8,462 nt of DNA from SAR324 cluster bacterium (GTDB lineage: Bacteria; SAR324; XYD2-FULL-50-16), in contig NVSR01000003.1 in NCBI GenBank assembly GCA_002401295.1, positions 72,617-81,078 of the forward strand. The letters run 5' to 3'. A model generated the notes under the pieces. That model worked only from the letters and a program-made list of their open reading frames with translations, did not search any database and was not told where the DNA came from. A program made the position numbers and the translations under genes. Numbering within the stretch: the first letter of the stretch is position 1; the number at the start of each line of letters is the position of its first letter. Shown here one piece after another: positions 1 to 5,974 of this stretch.

Positions 1-2
1 TA

Positions 3-53
3 GGAATAGAATTTGTTGGTGGCCTTCAAGTCCCTAAAACAAAAAACTTTTAA
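3..53 (+). CDS. Possible C-terminal end of an upstream gene (partial)
   Basis: One plus-strand frame is open from the window edge and ends at a TAA at 51-53. It encodes GIEFVGGLQVPKTKNF. The stop lies 8 nt before the ddl ATG and overlaps the ddl Shine-Dalgarno sequence, which is the arrangement expected if an upstream gene is in the same operon as ddl. Sixteen residues are too few to name a family. Both other plus frames contain a stop within this stretch. The call rests only on frame and spacing and could be chance. Confidence 0.4.
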   Translation, partial: GIEFVGGLQVPKTKNF

Positions 54-58
54 GGAGA
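52..58 (+). promoter_or_regulatory. Ribosome binding site of ddl
   Basis: AAGGAGA lies 4-5 nt before the ATG at 62. It is a near-perfect Shine-Dalgarno sequence and fixes the ddl start. It overlaps the TAA of the putative upstream reading frame. Confidence 0.8.
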
Positions 59-61
59 TTT

Positions 62-1114
62 ATGCAAACAATCATCGTTTTGTGTGGTGGAGAGAGTAGC
101 GAACATGAAGTCTCTTTACAATCTGCCAACAGTATTCTCAATCATATCCCCAAAGATAAGTACCAAGTGATTCCTGTTGCCATTAACAAAACAGGTCAAT
201 GGGTTACTGGATCTCCTTTAATACAGAATGAACAGGATCCCACCAACATCTGTCTGGCCCCAAACCTGCAACCGGCCGTCTTTGAAGAGGGGAAACTCAA
301 CGGGGTTAAAATAGATGCTATTTTCCCAATCATTCACGGTACCTATGGTGAGGATGGCTGTCTCCAGGGACTCTTACAAATGTCTCACGTTGCCTACGTC
401 GGCCCTGGTGTACTTGGCTCCGCAGTAGGCATGGACAAAGACATCATGAAGCGCTTGCTCATTCCAGCCGGAATCAACTGTGCCCAGCATTTCGTGATCT
501 ATCGATGGCAAGAAAACCGCCCTACTTATGAAGAGGTCGCCCAAGAGCTGGGTGAAATTCTCTTTGTTAAACCTTGCAACCTCGGCTCTTCTGTCGGTAT
601 TTCCAAATGCCATAATCAGCAGGAATATGATCAGGCTCTTCAGTTTGCCTTCCAATACGACAATAAGTTATTAGTAGAGGGCTTCATTCAAGGGCAAGAA
701 ATTGAAGTTGCCGTTCTCGGGAATGAAAATCCCAAGGCTTCGATTCCTGGCGAGGTCATCCCTGGAGCTGATTTTTACTCCTATGATTCCAAATATATTG
801 ATAGTAATGCAACAAAGACTCAGATTCCAGCGCAGCTTTCCAGTGAAACCACTCAGAAAGTTCAGGACATTGCCATTCAAAGCTTTCGTTTGTTAGAATT
901 AGCGGGACTCACGCGTGTCGACTTTTTTGTAGAAAAAAATGGAAAGATTTGGCTGAATGAAGTCAATACCCTACCCGGATTTACAAGTATCAGTATGTAC
1001 CCTAAGCTGTGGGAAGCTAGCGGCATCCCCTACCCCGAACTCATTCACCAATTGATTCAACTGGCCATCCAGCGACATCAAACTGAAAAAGAACTCAAGA
1101 GAAATCGCATCTAA
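62..1114 (+). CDS. ddl: D-alanine--D-alanine ligase
   Basis: This cytoplasmic ATP-grasp enzyme joins two D-alanines to make the dipeptide that MurF adds to the peptidoglycan precursor. The 350 residues are normal for the family. The N-terminal motif GGESSEHEVS (9-18) includes Glu14, equivalent to E. coli DdlB Glu15. The signature HGTYGEDG is at 92-99. The ATP-binding KPCNLGSSVG is at 170-179, with Lys170. The omega-loop segment YDSKY (241-245) carries the Lys-Tyr pair (244-245) that marks D-Ala specificity; VanA-type D-lactate ligases differ here. Arg285 and Asp287 (TRVDFF), then Glu300 and Asn302 (NEVNTLPG), supply the phosphate- and Mg-binding residues, and the C-terminal PGFTSISMYP is intact. 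It is a stand-alone protein, not fused to MurC. The start has a strong ribosome site. The stop is 4 nt before the next gene, so the two are probably co-transcribed. Confidence 0.96.
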   Translation: MQTIIVLCGGESSEHEVSLQSANSILNHIPKDKYQVIPVAINKTGQWVTGSPLIQNEQDPTNICLAPNLQPAVFEEGKLNGVKIDAIFPIIHGTYGEDGCLQGLLQMSHVAYVGPGVLGSAVGMDKDIMKRLLIPAGINCAQHFVIYRWQENRPTYEEVAQELGEILFVKPCNLGSSVGISKCHNQQEYDQALQFAFQYDNKLLVEGFIQGQEIEVAVLGNENPKASIPGEVIPGADFYSYDSKYIDSNATKTQIPAQLSSETTQKVQDIAIQSFRLLELAGLTRVDFFVEKNGKIWLNEVNTLPGFTSISMYPKLWEASGIPYPELIHQLIQLAIQRHQTEKELKRNRI

Positions 1115-1118
1115 AGCT

Positions 1119-1757
1119 ATGATTTGTATCGTTTCAGCAATACCATCAGAAATTGAGGAATTGATTCGGCTCACAGACTCACAACCTACAGCCCAGCCTA
1201 ATACCTGGATCCACCAGGAGAAAGGTTTTATACTCGCTGCAGTGGGCGTTGGTTATTTGGAGGCTGCTATACGTCTCCAGCAACTATTAACCAGCTTTCC
1301 TCAGGTACGGCAGGTGCTGTTTTGTGGAACGGGAGGTATTTATCAGGAAACAGAAGGATTAAATATTGGTGAACTCTATCTATGCCAGGAAACAATTCTT
1401 TGCGATGGAGCCGCTGAGCTTGGGTTTAGTAAATATGTACCGATTTTGCCACATCAAGCAATCCCTGCAGATCTTGAATTGGCCATCCCCTGTAAAAAAG
1501 TTCGGGTAGTCACAGCGTTAACACTGACAACGGATGATAATCTGAGCAACGTTATTGCTCAAAATACTGGTGGTGAAGTAGAAAACATGGAACTCTATGG
1601 GATTGCTAGTTTGTGCCAACAATTGAGGATTCCTTGGGCAGGCTTATTAGCTATCACCAACCGGGTTGGCTCTCAGGGACACAAACAATGGCTGGAGAAC
1701 CATCGGCATTTAGAAATCAAAGCTGGAAAAATGTTGGCAAAGTACGTTTTTCTTTAG
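1119..1757 (+). CDS. mqnB: Futalosine hydrolase (MqnB)
   Basis: This is a nucleosidase of the MTA/SAH-nucleosidase fold. It cleaves futalosine to dehypoxanthine futalosine plus hypoxanthine in menaquinone synthesis, in the cytoplasm. At 212 residues it has family length. It shows the phosphorylase-fold glycine motif CGTGGIY (69-75), the substrate-binding EVENMELYG (about 153-161), and ITNRVGSQGHKQW (about 179-191). In that last motif Asn replaces the catalytic Asp of classical MTA/SAH nucleosidases, which I recall as the pattern of futalosine hydrolases. MqnC, which uses the product, is encoded nearby at 2189-3262, which supports the call. There is no Shine-Dalgarno sequence just before the ATG. 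It starts 4 nt after the ddl stop, so translation is probably coupled to ddl. It ends with in-frame tandem stops, TAG then TAA. An MTA/SAH nucleosidase is the main alternative. Confidence 0.87.
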   Translation: MICIVSAIPSEIEELIRLTDSQPTAQPNTWIHQEKGFILAAVGVGYLEAAIRLQQLLTSFPQVRQVLFCGTGGIYQETEGLNIGELYLCQETILCDGAAELGFSKYVPILPHQAIPADLELAIPCKKVRVVTALTLTTDDNLSNVIAQNTGGEVENMELYGIASLCQQLRIPWAGLLAITNRVGSQGHKQWLENHRHLEIKAGKMLAKYVFL

Positions 1758-1813
1758 TAATTCCTATTTTTTTCTCCTATTTTTCCCTTCTCAAAAACTT
1801 TTTTTTTCCTCAT
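1758..1813 (+). other. Pyrimidine-rich tract after mqnB
   Basis: Directly after the mqnB stop, about 50 nt of the plus strand is almost all T and C. It contains runs of T7 (1767-1773) and T9 (1799-1807), broken by one AAAAA. I see no GC-rich stem before the T runs, so it is not a classical intrinsic terminator. The U-rich transcript could still favour factor-dependent or weak termination. Confidence 0.45.
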
Positions 1814-1844
1814 GATCGCAGTGTTCCTAGCCTTCAATCAGGGC

Positions 1845-1872
1845 TTTACATTTTTCTTAATAAACTGATTAT
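1845..1872 (+). promoter_or_regulatory. Candidate promoter of the ferredoxin gene
   Basis: A -35 box TTTACA (1845-1850, 5 of 6 consensus bases) is followed after 16 bp by GATTAT (1867-1872, 4 of 6). Transcription would start near 1880, about 35 nt before the ferredoxin ATG. This fits a ferredoxin transcribed separately from ddl-mqnB. The region is AT-rich, so chance matches are possible. Confidence 0.45.
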
Positions 1873-1913
1873 TGGAAAATTTCAATAATTCACCCGCAAT
1901 CAATAGAGGTACT

Positions 1914-2111
1914 ATGGCTAAAGTTGCTTACGTAGATCAAGACGAGTGCACAAGCTGCTCTCAATGTGCAGACAATCTTCCAGAAGTTTTTGAAATGAAT
2001 GATGACGATCTGGCAATAGTGATTAGCTATGATGCAGAGGAAATCGAAGAAGATGATATCCAAGAAGAAATCGACTCCTGTCCGGGCGAGTGTATTCACT
2101 GGAAAAAGTAA
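1914..2111 (+). CDS. Small [4Fe-4S] ferredoxin
   Basis: This 65-residue, very acidic, soluble electron carrier has one cluster motif, C12-xx-C15-xx-C18, with the fourth ligand at C56 followed by Pro57. This is the classic single [4Fe-4S] arrangement. The second half has no further CxxCxxC, so a second cluster is not expected. Cys60 is an extra cysteine in CPGEC. The middle and C-terminal part (30-54) is a run of Asp and Glu typical of ferredoxins that dock on basic partners. I chose the ATG at 1914 because GAGGT lies just before it (1906-1910) and MAKVAYVDQDEC is a typical ferredoxin N-terminus. An in-frame ATG at 1872 would add 14 unlikely residues. It lies between mqnB and mqnC and may supply electrons to the radical-SAM enzyme MqnC, but that is inference. 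Many other redox partners are possible. Confidence 0.9.
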   Translation: MAKVAYVDQDECTSCSQCADNLPEVFEMNDDDLAIVISYDAEEIEEDDIQEEIDSCPGECIHWKK

Positions 2112-2131
2112 TTAAAGAGTACCAACTCGGC

Positions 2132-2165
2132 AGCAACCTTTCCAGCAGTCGTTAGAAAGGTTGCT
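2132..2165. terminator. Hairpin between the convergent ferredoxin and mqnC genes
   Basis: AGCAACCTTTC (2132-2142) and GAAAGGTTGCT (2155-2165) form a perfect 11-bp stem with a 12-nt loop. It lies 20 nt after the ferredoxin stop and 23 nt past the mqnC stop on the opposite strand. Neither side has a strong T run (TCGTT follows on the plus strand). It is probably a shared terminator or RNA 3'-end stabiliser rather than a textbook intrinsic terminator. Confidence 0.65.
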
Positions 2166-2188
2166 TCGTTGCAATGGAAGCTTAGAGA

Positions 2189-3262
2189 TTAAGAGACAAC
2201 TTCCTGAAATGTAGAATAATTAAAATCTCTCCTTAAGGGCTTGAACCCCGCTTCAGTAATTAGTTTTTGTGACTCCTCTTCAGATTTGACTCCATAAGAA
2301 CGCAGCACATTTTCCTCAATGACGGGGGAACTGATATCGTTGGCTCCCATATGCAGGGCTAATTTACCAATATCTTTGCCTAAGACCATCACAGACACCT
2401 CAATATTCTGAATATTGTCCAGGAAAAGTCGACAAAGTCCCAAGATTTTCAGGTACAGATGAGGGGCAATTTTTTTGACGAGAAAGTCCTTTGTTTGCGC
2501 TTGAAAGGTCCAGGGAATGAAAGTATTAAATCCCTTGGTTTCATCTTGAATATCCCGAATCAACTGCAAATGCTCAAAAATTTCCTCGTCCGTTTCTACG
2601 GAACCAAAGACAATGTTCGCCGAGCCAAAGAGCCCCTGTCGATGGCACTCTTTCATGATGTCAGCCCATTCCTGAGTAGTACATTTTTTGGGAGCTAGAA
2701 TTTTGCGCACTCTTTCCACTAAAATTTCGGCCCCAGCACCCGGCACAGAATCCAAACCAGCGGCTTTAAAGGCACGAATCACCTCAGAGACCTCCACCTG
2801 CTCCTGATCCGCAATATGCTTCAATTCAACGGGGGAAAAACCGCGAATGTGCACATCAAAGCGAGATTTAATATCACGCATCAAAGTAGTATAGTATTCC
2901 ACAGGCAATCCCGGGTGAACGCCACCTTGCAGAAATATTTGATCCGCTCCTCGAGTTTGCGCATAGGCAATCTTGGCAAAGACAGAGTCTTTATCTAAGA
3001 CATAAGCCTTTTTATCACCCACATCTTTTTTAAAACTACAAAAAGAGCAATCAATGGTGCAGACGTTCGTATAATTCACAATAGGGAAGACCGTATAACT
3101 CGCCACTTCCGAACCTACCAGCCGAGCTCTCTTCTCATTGGCCAATTGCGCAATTTCCAACCAAGGAGCCTTCCTCAATAAAAATAGCCCTTCTTCACTG
3201 CTAATTCTTTGATCTTGCCTTAATTTTTGATAGATCTGCTCCAGATTCATGGCTTCACTCAT
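2189..3262 (-). CDS. mqnC: Cyclic dehypoxanthine futalosine synthase, radical SAM (MqnC)
   Basis: This enzyme cyclises dehypoxanthine futalosine to the cyclic intermediate of the futalosine menaquinone pathway. The radical-SAM cluster motif CTIDCSFC supplies Cys68, Cys72 and Cys75. It is followed by the aromatic-rich SF-K segment, LQGGVHPG (111-118), GFSPVE (141-146), GLDSVPGAGAEIL (169-181), FNTFIPWTFQ (245-254) and GANDISSPVIEENVLRSYG (306-324). FIPW and GAND favour MqnC over the related MqnE, in which I recall FIPL. The 357 residues are normal length. The first Met is supported by AGGAAAG on the minus strand (3267-3273); an internal Met5 lacks such a site. The first 8 bp overlap the mnmG 3' end, so translation is likely coupled. 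The FGSVET segment (219-224) has Ser where I recall His in many relatives. The substrate comes from MqnB at 1119-1757. Confidence 0.92.
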   Translation of the reverse strand: MSEAMNLEQIYQKLRQDQRISSEEGLFLLRKAPWLEIAQLANEKRARLVGSEVASYTVFPIVNYTNVCTIDCSFCSFKKDVGDKKAYVLDKDSVFAKIAYAQTRGADQIFLQGGVHPGLPVEYYTTLMRDIKSRFDVHIRGFSPVELKHIADQEQVEVSEVIRAFKAAGLDSVPGAGAEILVERVRKILAPKKCTTQEWADIMKECHRQGLFGSANIVFGSVETDEEIFEHLQLIRDIQDETKGFNTFIPWTFQAQTKDFLVKKIAPHLYLKILGLCRLFLDNIQNIEVSVMVLGKDIGKLALHMGANDISSPVIEENVLRSYGVKSEEESQKLITEAGFKPLRRDFNYSTFQEVVS

Positions 3263-5153
3263 TTTGCTTTCCTAGCTTATGCTTTAATTTTTCAAAGGCA
3301 ACCATCAAGATAGTGATTGCTGCCGGAGTCACCCCACTAATTTTCACTGCCTGCCCTAAGGTTTGCGGCCTGTTTGCCTCAAGTTTTTGCCTAACCTCAT
3401 TGGACAAGCCCCCCACTGACGCATAATCAAAAGCATCTGGAATTCTAATGGACTCAACTTTCAGATATTTTTTGACTTGAGACTCTTGCCTCTTGATATA
3501 ACCGGCATATTTGAATTCCGTTTCCACATATTTTTTTACGATTTTATTCCAATCCTGCAAGTGACTAAAGTCCTCCTGGTCTTTGATCTGCTCCAACAGG
3601 TTAAAAGTCGCATTGGGTTTTTTCAAAAATTCCTGCAATTTTAGGCGATGAGGTAAGGGCGTCACCTCATGTTTTTGCAAGAGGTCTACAGCCTGCTCAG
3701 TAGGAGTAATATAAACCTCCGCAGTTAATTGTTGTAGGCGCTCAATCTCTTCATTTTTCTGAAGAAACATCTGGTATTTTTCTTCAGATAGTAACCCCAG
3801 ATCATAACCTTTTTGGACCAATCGCTGGTCTGCGTTGTCTTCACGCAATAACAGCCTATACTCTGCACGTGAGGTAAACATGCGATAGGGTTCTTCCGTC
3901 CCTTTTGAAACCAAATCATCCAGCAGAACACCAATGTAAGCTTCATTGCGCAGCAGTACAAAGGGATCCTCTTCCCGGTTTTTACGAGCTGCGTTAATCC
4001 CAGCCATTAATCCTTGAGCTGCTGCTTCTTCATATCCGGATGTTCCGTTGATTTGCCCCGCACAAAACAAGTTGGGGTAATCCTTCATTTCCAAGGAACT
4101 TTTTAATTGAGTTGGATGAACAAAGTCATACTCAATCGCATAACCCGCACGAACCACTTCCACCTGCTCCAAGCCTTCGATACTGCGCAGGAACTCAACC
4201 TGAATATCCAAAGGCAAGCTGGTGGACATGCCATTAGGATAATACTCAAAAGATTGCAGACTGGTGGGTTCCAGGAAAATCTGATGCCGGTCCTTATCAG
4301 GAAATTTTGCGATCTTATCCTCAATACTGGGACAATATCGGGGACCGATCCCCGTAATGGCACCACTATACATTGCGGATTTTTTGATATTCTTCTGAAT
4401 GATTTCCTGGGTCCTTTCGTTGGTATAGGTGATATAGCAAGGAACCTGCTTCATCTCGATCCGACTATTCCAGAAGGAAAATTTCTGTATTTCCGCATCC
4501 CCGGGTTGGGATTCCAGAATATCAAAGTTGATCGTACGAGCATCCAGACGAGGGGTAGTCCCTGTCTTCAAACGGCCAATTTCAATGCCTTTTTCCTTCA
4601 AATGTTCGGAGAGACTCAGGGAAGCAAAATCTGCAGCCCTTCCAGCTGAAAACTGGCGATGCCCAATGTGAATCAAACCATTCATAAAAGTTCCCGTCGT
4701 AATCACCACGGCTCGCGCAAAAATCTTTTCTCCCAAGGTTGTTTCCAGACCAACAACCTCATGACCTTCCCACAAAAGGACTGCAATTTCTGCCTGTTTA
4801 ATGGACAGGTTTTCTTGCCCCTCCAGGACGCTACGCATCCTATTTTTGTAGGCAATCATATCTGACTGACATCGAGTAGCTTGAACAGCTGGCCCTTTCT
4901 TTCGATTCAGGATGCGGAATTGAATTCCAGTGGCATCAGCAACTTCCCCCATGGCACCACCCAAGGCATCAATTTCTTTGACCAAATGCCCCTTCGCTAA
5001 CCCACCAATTGCGGGATTACAGGACATAGCGCCTATATTATCAACAGACATTGTGATTAATAAAGTTCGCTGCCCCATTTTAGCTGCCGCTAAGGAAGCT
5101 TCACAACCAGCGTGCCCGCCACCTACTACAATGACATCCCAGGTCTGACCCAT
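3255..5153 (-). CDS. mnmG: tRNA uridine 5-carboxymethylaminomethyl modification enzyme MnmG (GidA)
   Basis: This FAD enzyme works with the GTPase MnmE to install carboxymethylaminomethyl groups on wobble uridine 34 of tRNAs that read NNA/NNG codons, in the cytoplasm. The FAD-binding GGGHAGCEAS (11-20) is followed by SCNPAIGGLAKGH (44-56) with the conserved Cys45, then RILNRKKGPAVQATR (80-94). Both family signatures are present: GPRYCPSIEDK (270-280) with Cys274, and AGQINGTSGYEEAAAQG (365-381). FTSRAEYRLLLREDNADQRL (426-445) and the C-terminal helical MnmE-binding part with KYAGYIKRQ (548-556) and SGVTPAAI (606-613) are intact. The 632 residues match the family (about 620-630). The start has AAAGGA 4 nt upstream. 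It is the first gene of a minus-strand pair with mqnC, and its TGA lies inside the mqnC start. A candidate promoter lies about 120 nt upstream. Confidence 0.97.
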   Translation of the reverse strand: MGQTWDVIVVGGGHAGCEASLAAAKMGQRTLLITMSVDNIGAMSCNPAIGGLAKGHLVKEIDALGGAMGEVADATGIQFRILNRKKGPAVQATRCQSDMIAYKNRMRSVLEGQENLSIKQAEIAVLLWEGHEVVGLETTLGEKIFARAVVITTGTFMNGLIHIGHRQFSAGRAADFASLSLSEHLKEKGIEIGRLKTGTTPRLDARTINFDILESQPGDAEIQKFSFWNSRIEMKQVPCYITYTNERTQEIIQKNIKKSAMYSGAITGIGPRYCPSIEDKIAKFPDKDRHQIFLEPTSLQSFEYYPNGMSTSLPLDIQVEFLRSIEGLEQVEVVRAGYAIEYDFVHPTQLKSSLEMKDYPNLFCAGQINGTSGYEEAAAQGLMAGINAARKNREEDPFVLLRNEAYIGVLLDDLVSKGTEEPYRMFTSRAEYRLLLREDNADQRLVQKGYDLGLLSEEKYQMFLQKNEEIERLQQLTAEVYITPTEQAVDLLQKHEVTPLPHRLKLQEFLKKPNATFNLLEQIKDQEDFSHLQDWNKIVKKYVETEFKYAGYIKRQESQVKKYLKVESIRIPDAFDYASVGGLSNEVRQKLEANRPQTLGQAVKISGVTPAAITILMVAFEKLKHKLGKQNE

Positions 5154-5157
5154 TTTA

Positions 5158-5163
5158 TCCTTT
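5158..5163 (-). promoter_or_regulatory. Ribosome binding site of mnmG
   Basis: On the minus strand AAAGGA precedes ATG with a 4-nt spacer and follows an uninterrupted run of adenines (T run at 5161-5168 on the plus strand). It supports the mnmG start at 5153. Confidence 0.7.
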
Positions 5164-5268
5164 TTTTTCTTACTTTGATTTGATCACTACCTTGCTCATG
5201 GAGCTCTCCCAATGAAGAGTCAATGAGAGAACAAGCAGCTCCCGATTAAAGATACAAAAACAGCAAAA

Positions 5269-5297
5269 ATTATAAAAACTCTACAGAACTATGAGAA
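5269..5297 (-). promoter_or_regulatory. Candidate promoter of the mnmG-mqnC operon
   Basis: On the minus strand a perfect TATAAT (-10, at 5274-5269) is preceded by a 17-bp spacer and TTCTCA (-35, at 5297-5292, 4 of 6 consensus bases). Transcription would start near 5262 and leave a leader of about 108 nt before the mnmG ATG. Confidence 0.65.
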
Positions 5298-5437
5298 CGT
5301 ATTTCTTGAATTATTCTACTTTTCACATAATTGCAATTAGTTGCTCACCGAATTTTTCATACTTTTAAGTGCCACCCAAGGCAATCTGTACAGTCTAGGT
5401 ATCCAGATTCAAATTTCATATCATGCACAAGAACTCC

Positions 5438-5466
5438 TTGACAGCCTAAAGCACTCCTTCTACATT
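5438..5466 (+). promoter_or_regulatory. Promoter of the arsR-GAPDH-arsJ operon
   Basis: A perfect -35 box TTGACA (5438-5443), an ideal 17-bp spacer and TACATT (5461-5466, 4 of 6) form a strong sigma-70-type promoter 32 nt before the arsR ATG. The inverted repeat starting at 5463 overlaps the -10 box and the expected start site near 5472-5474, so a bound repressor would block initiation. Confidence 0.8.
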
Positions 5467-5484
5467 TCGTCAAATAACGAAATG
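5463..5484. promoter_or_regulatory. Putative ArsR operator (perfect inverted repeat)
   Basis: CATTTCGT (5463-5470) and ACGAAATG (5477-5484) are exact reverse complements separated by 6 nt. ArsR-family dimers bind such dyads with winged helices. The repeat lies across the -10 box and start site of the operon that begins with arsR itself, as expected for autorepression relieved by As(III). That ArsR binds this exact site is inferred from symmetry and position. Confidence 0.78.
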
Positions 5485-5497
5485 AGAGAGAACTATT

Positions 5498-5836
5498 ATG
5501 AATCAACTGAGCCAAACTTTCAAAAGTCTATCCGATCCGAACCGTCTGCGAATTTTAAAACTTTTGGAATCACGTCCACTCTGTGTTTGTGAAATTACAG
5601 AAGTTTTACAATTAGCAACCTCCACGGTCTCCAAACATCTTACCATTTTGCGAGGAGCGGGTTTTATCACAGATCGAAAACAGGGGAAATGGGTCTACTA
5701 CCAACTATCCTCAAAGGGCAATCTTTATACACCTGCCTTGCAGTCCTTACTGCGAGATTGGCTAACTGCCGACCGCCAGGTCCAGGCTGATATGGATAGC
5801 CTTTCCAATATACAGACTAAAAATCTTTGTAATTAA
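5498..5836 (+). CDS. arsR: ArsR-family arsenic-responsive repressor
   Basis: This 112-residue winged-helix repressor is typical of the ArsR/SmtB family in length. The N-terminal FKSLSDPNRLRILKLL (8-23) leads to the metalloid-sensing segment PLCVCEIT (27-34). Cys29 and Cys31 match the paired cysteines of the E. coli ArsR CVCDLC motif. The third cysteine of that motif is Thr34 here; two cysteines are thought to suffice for As(III) or Sb(III) sensing. The recognition helix is in ATSTVSKHLTILRGAGFI (40-57) and the wing is DRKQGKWVYYQL (59-70). Cys111 near the C-terminus might add a ligand. It is the first gene of the arsR-GAPDH-arsJ operon, directly behind a strong promoter with an operator-like dyad, so it likely represses itself and the operon. 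A weak purine-rich site (GAGAGAG, 5484-5490) precedes the ATG. Confidence 0.93.
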   Translation: MNQLSQTFKSLSDPNRLRILKLLESRPLCVCEITEVLQLATSTVSKHLTILRGAGFITDRKQGKWVYYQLSSKGNLYTPALQSLLRDWLTADRQVQADMDSLSNIQTKNLCN

Positions 5837-5974
5837 AGCTTTAGAAGAAAATACTATTTTTGAACTCGATAATTAGCAGTGTCCCTATTTCATTTTGTGT
5901 GCTGAATTACTGCCAGTAAGAAAGACGGGGCTTTTTAAAAAAACTCAATCAATCTTTATTCAAGGAAAACAGCA
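5837..5974 (+). other. 138-nt spacer between arsR and GAPDH with possible RNA structure
   Basis: This gap is long for genes of one operon. It holds the odd palindrome TTACTG-C-CAGTAA (5907-5919). It also holds a weak terminator-like element in which GTCCC (5881-5885) can pair, with one G-U pair, with GGGGC (5927-5931) just before TTTTT (5932-5936). A -10-like GATAAT (5868-5873) has no fitting -35 box. The element could reduce read-through or process the message so that ArsR and GAPDH-ArsJ are made at different levels. The support is weak. Confidence 0.35.
5962..5968 (+). promoter_or_regulatory. Ribosome binding site of the GAPDH gene
   Basis: AAGGAAA, with its AAGGA core 8 nt before the ATG at 5975, is a good Shine-Dalgarno sequence and fixes this start. 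It is stronger than the site before arsR, and arsJ has none. Confidence 0.75.

Larger units (their letters stand above)
5154..5497. other. Divergent intergenic region between mnmG and arsR
   Basis: These 344 bp hold no convincing gene. They carry two divergent promoters, for mnmG (minus, near 5269-5297) and arsR (plus, 5438-5466), the arsR operator (5463-5484) and the ribosome sites of both genes. The mnmG leader (about 5154-5262) can form competing small stems. CTCAT 5195-5199 pairs with ATGAG 5223-5227, and GGAGCT 5200-5205 pairs with AGCTCC 5237-5242. The palindrome AATTGCAATT lies at 5329-5338. In 5298-5437 I see nothing else that I can support. Confidence 0.6.

Noticed and set aside
374..655. 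Minus-strand open frame within ddl
   Set aside because: It is a shadow of the ddl coding sequence, with no ribosome site or conserved motif.
782..796. Possibility that the ligase is a VanA-type D-Ala-D-Lac enzyme
   Set aside because: The omega loop keeps the Lys-Tyr pair of D-Ala-D-Ala ligases, and no vanH- or vanX-like gene is adjacent.
1872..1913. Upstream ATG extending the ferredoxin by 14 residues
   Set aside because: It has no ribosome site, falls at the candidate -10 box, and gives an N-terminus unlike ferredoxins. The ATG at 1914 has GAGGT before it.
2189..3262. Possibility that the radical-SAM gene is MqnE rather than MqnC
   Set aside because: The FIPW, LQGGVHP and GAND motifs fit MqnC better than MqnE, which as I recall has FIPL and a different substrate segment.
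4107..4649. Long plus-strand open frame (180 codons) opposite mnmG
   Set aside because: It lies wholly inside the well-conserved mnmG coding sequence on the other strand, has no recognisable domain, and its composition follows from the mnmG codons.
5341..5592. Plus-strand open frame running across the arsR promoter into arsR
   Set aside because: It covers the promoter and operator and overlaps arsR in another frame. The protein resembles no family I know.
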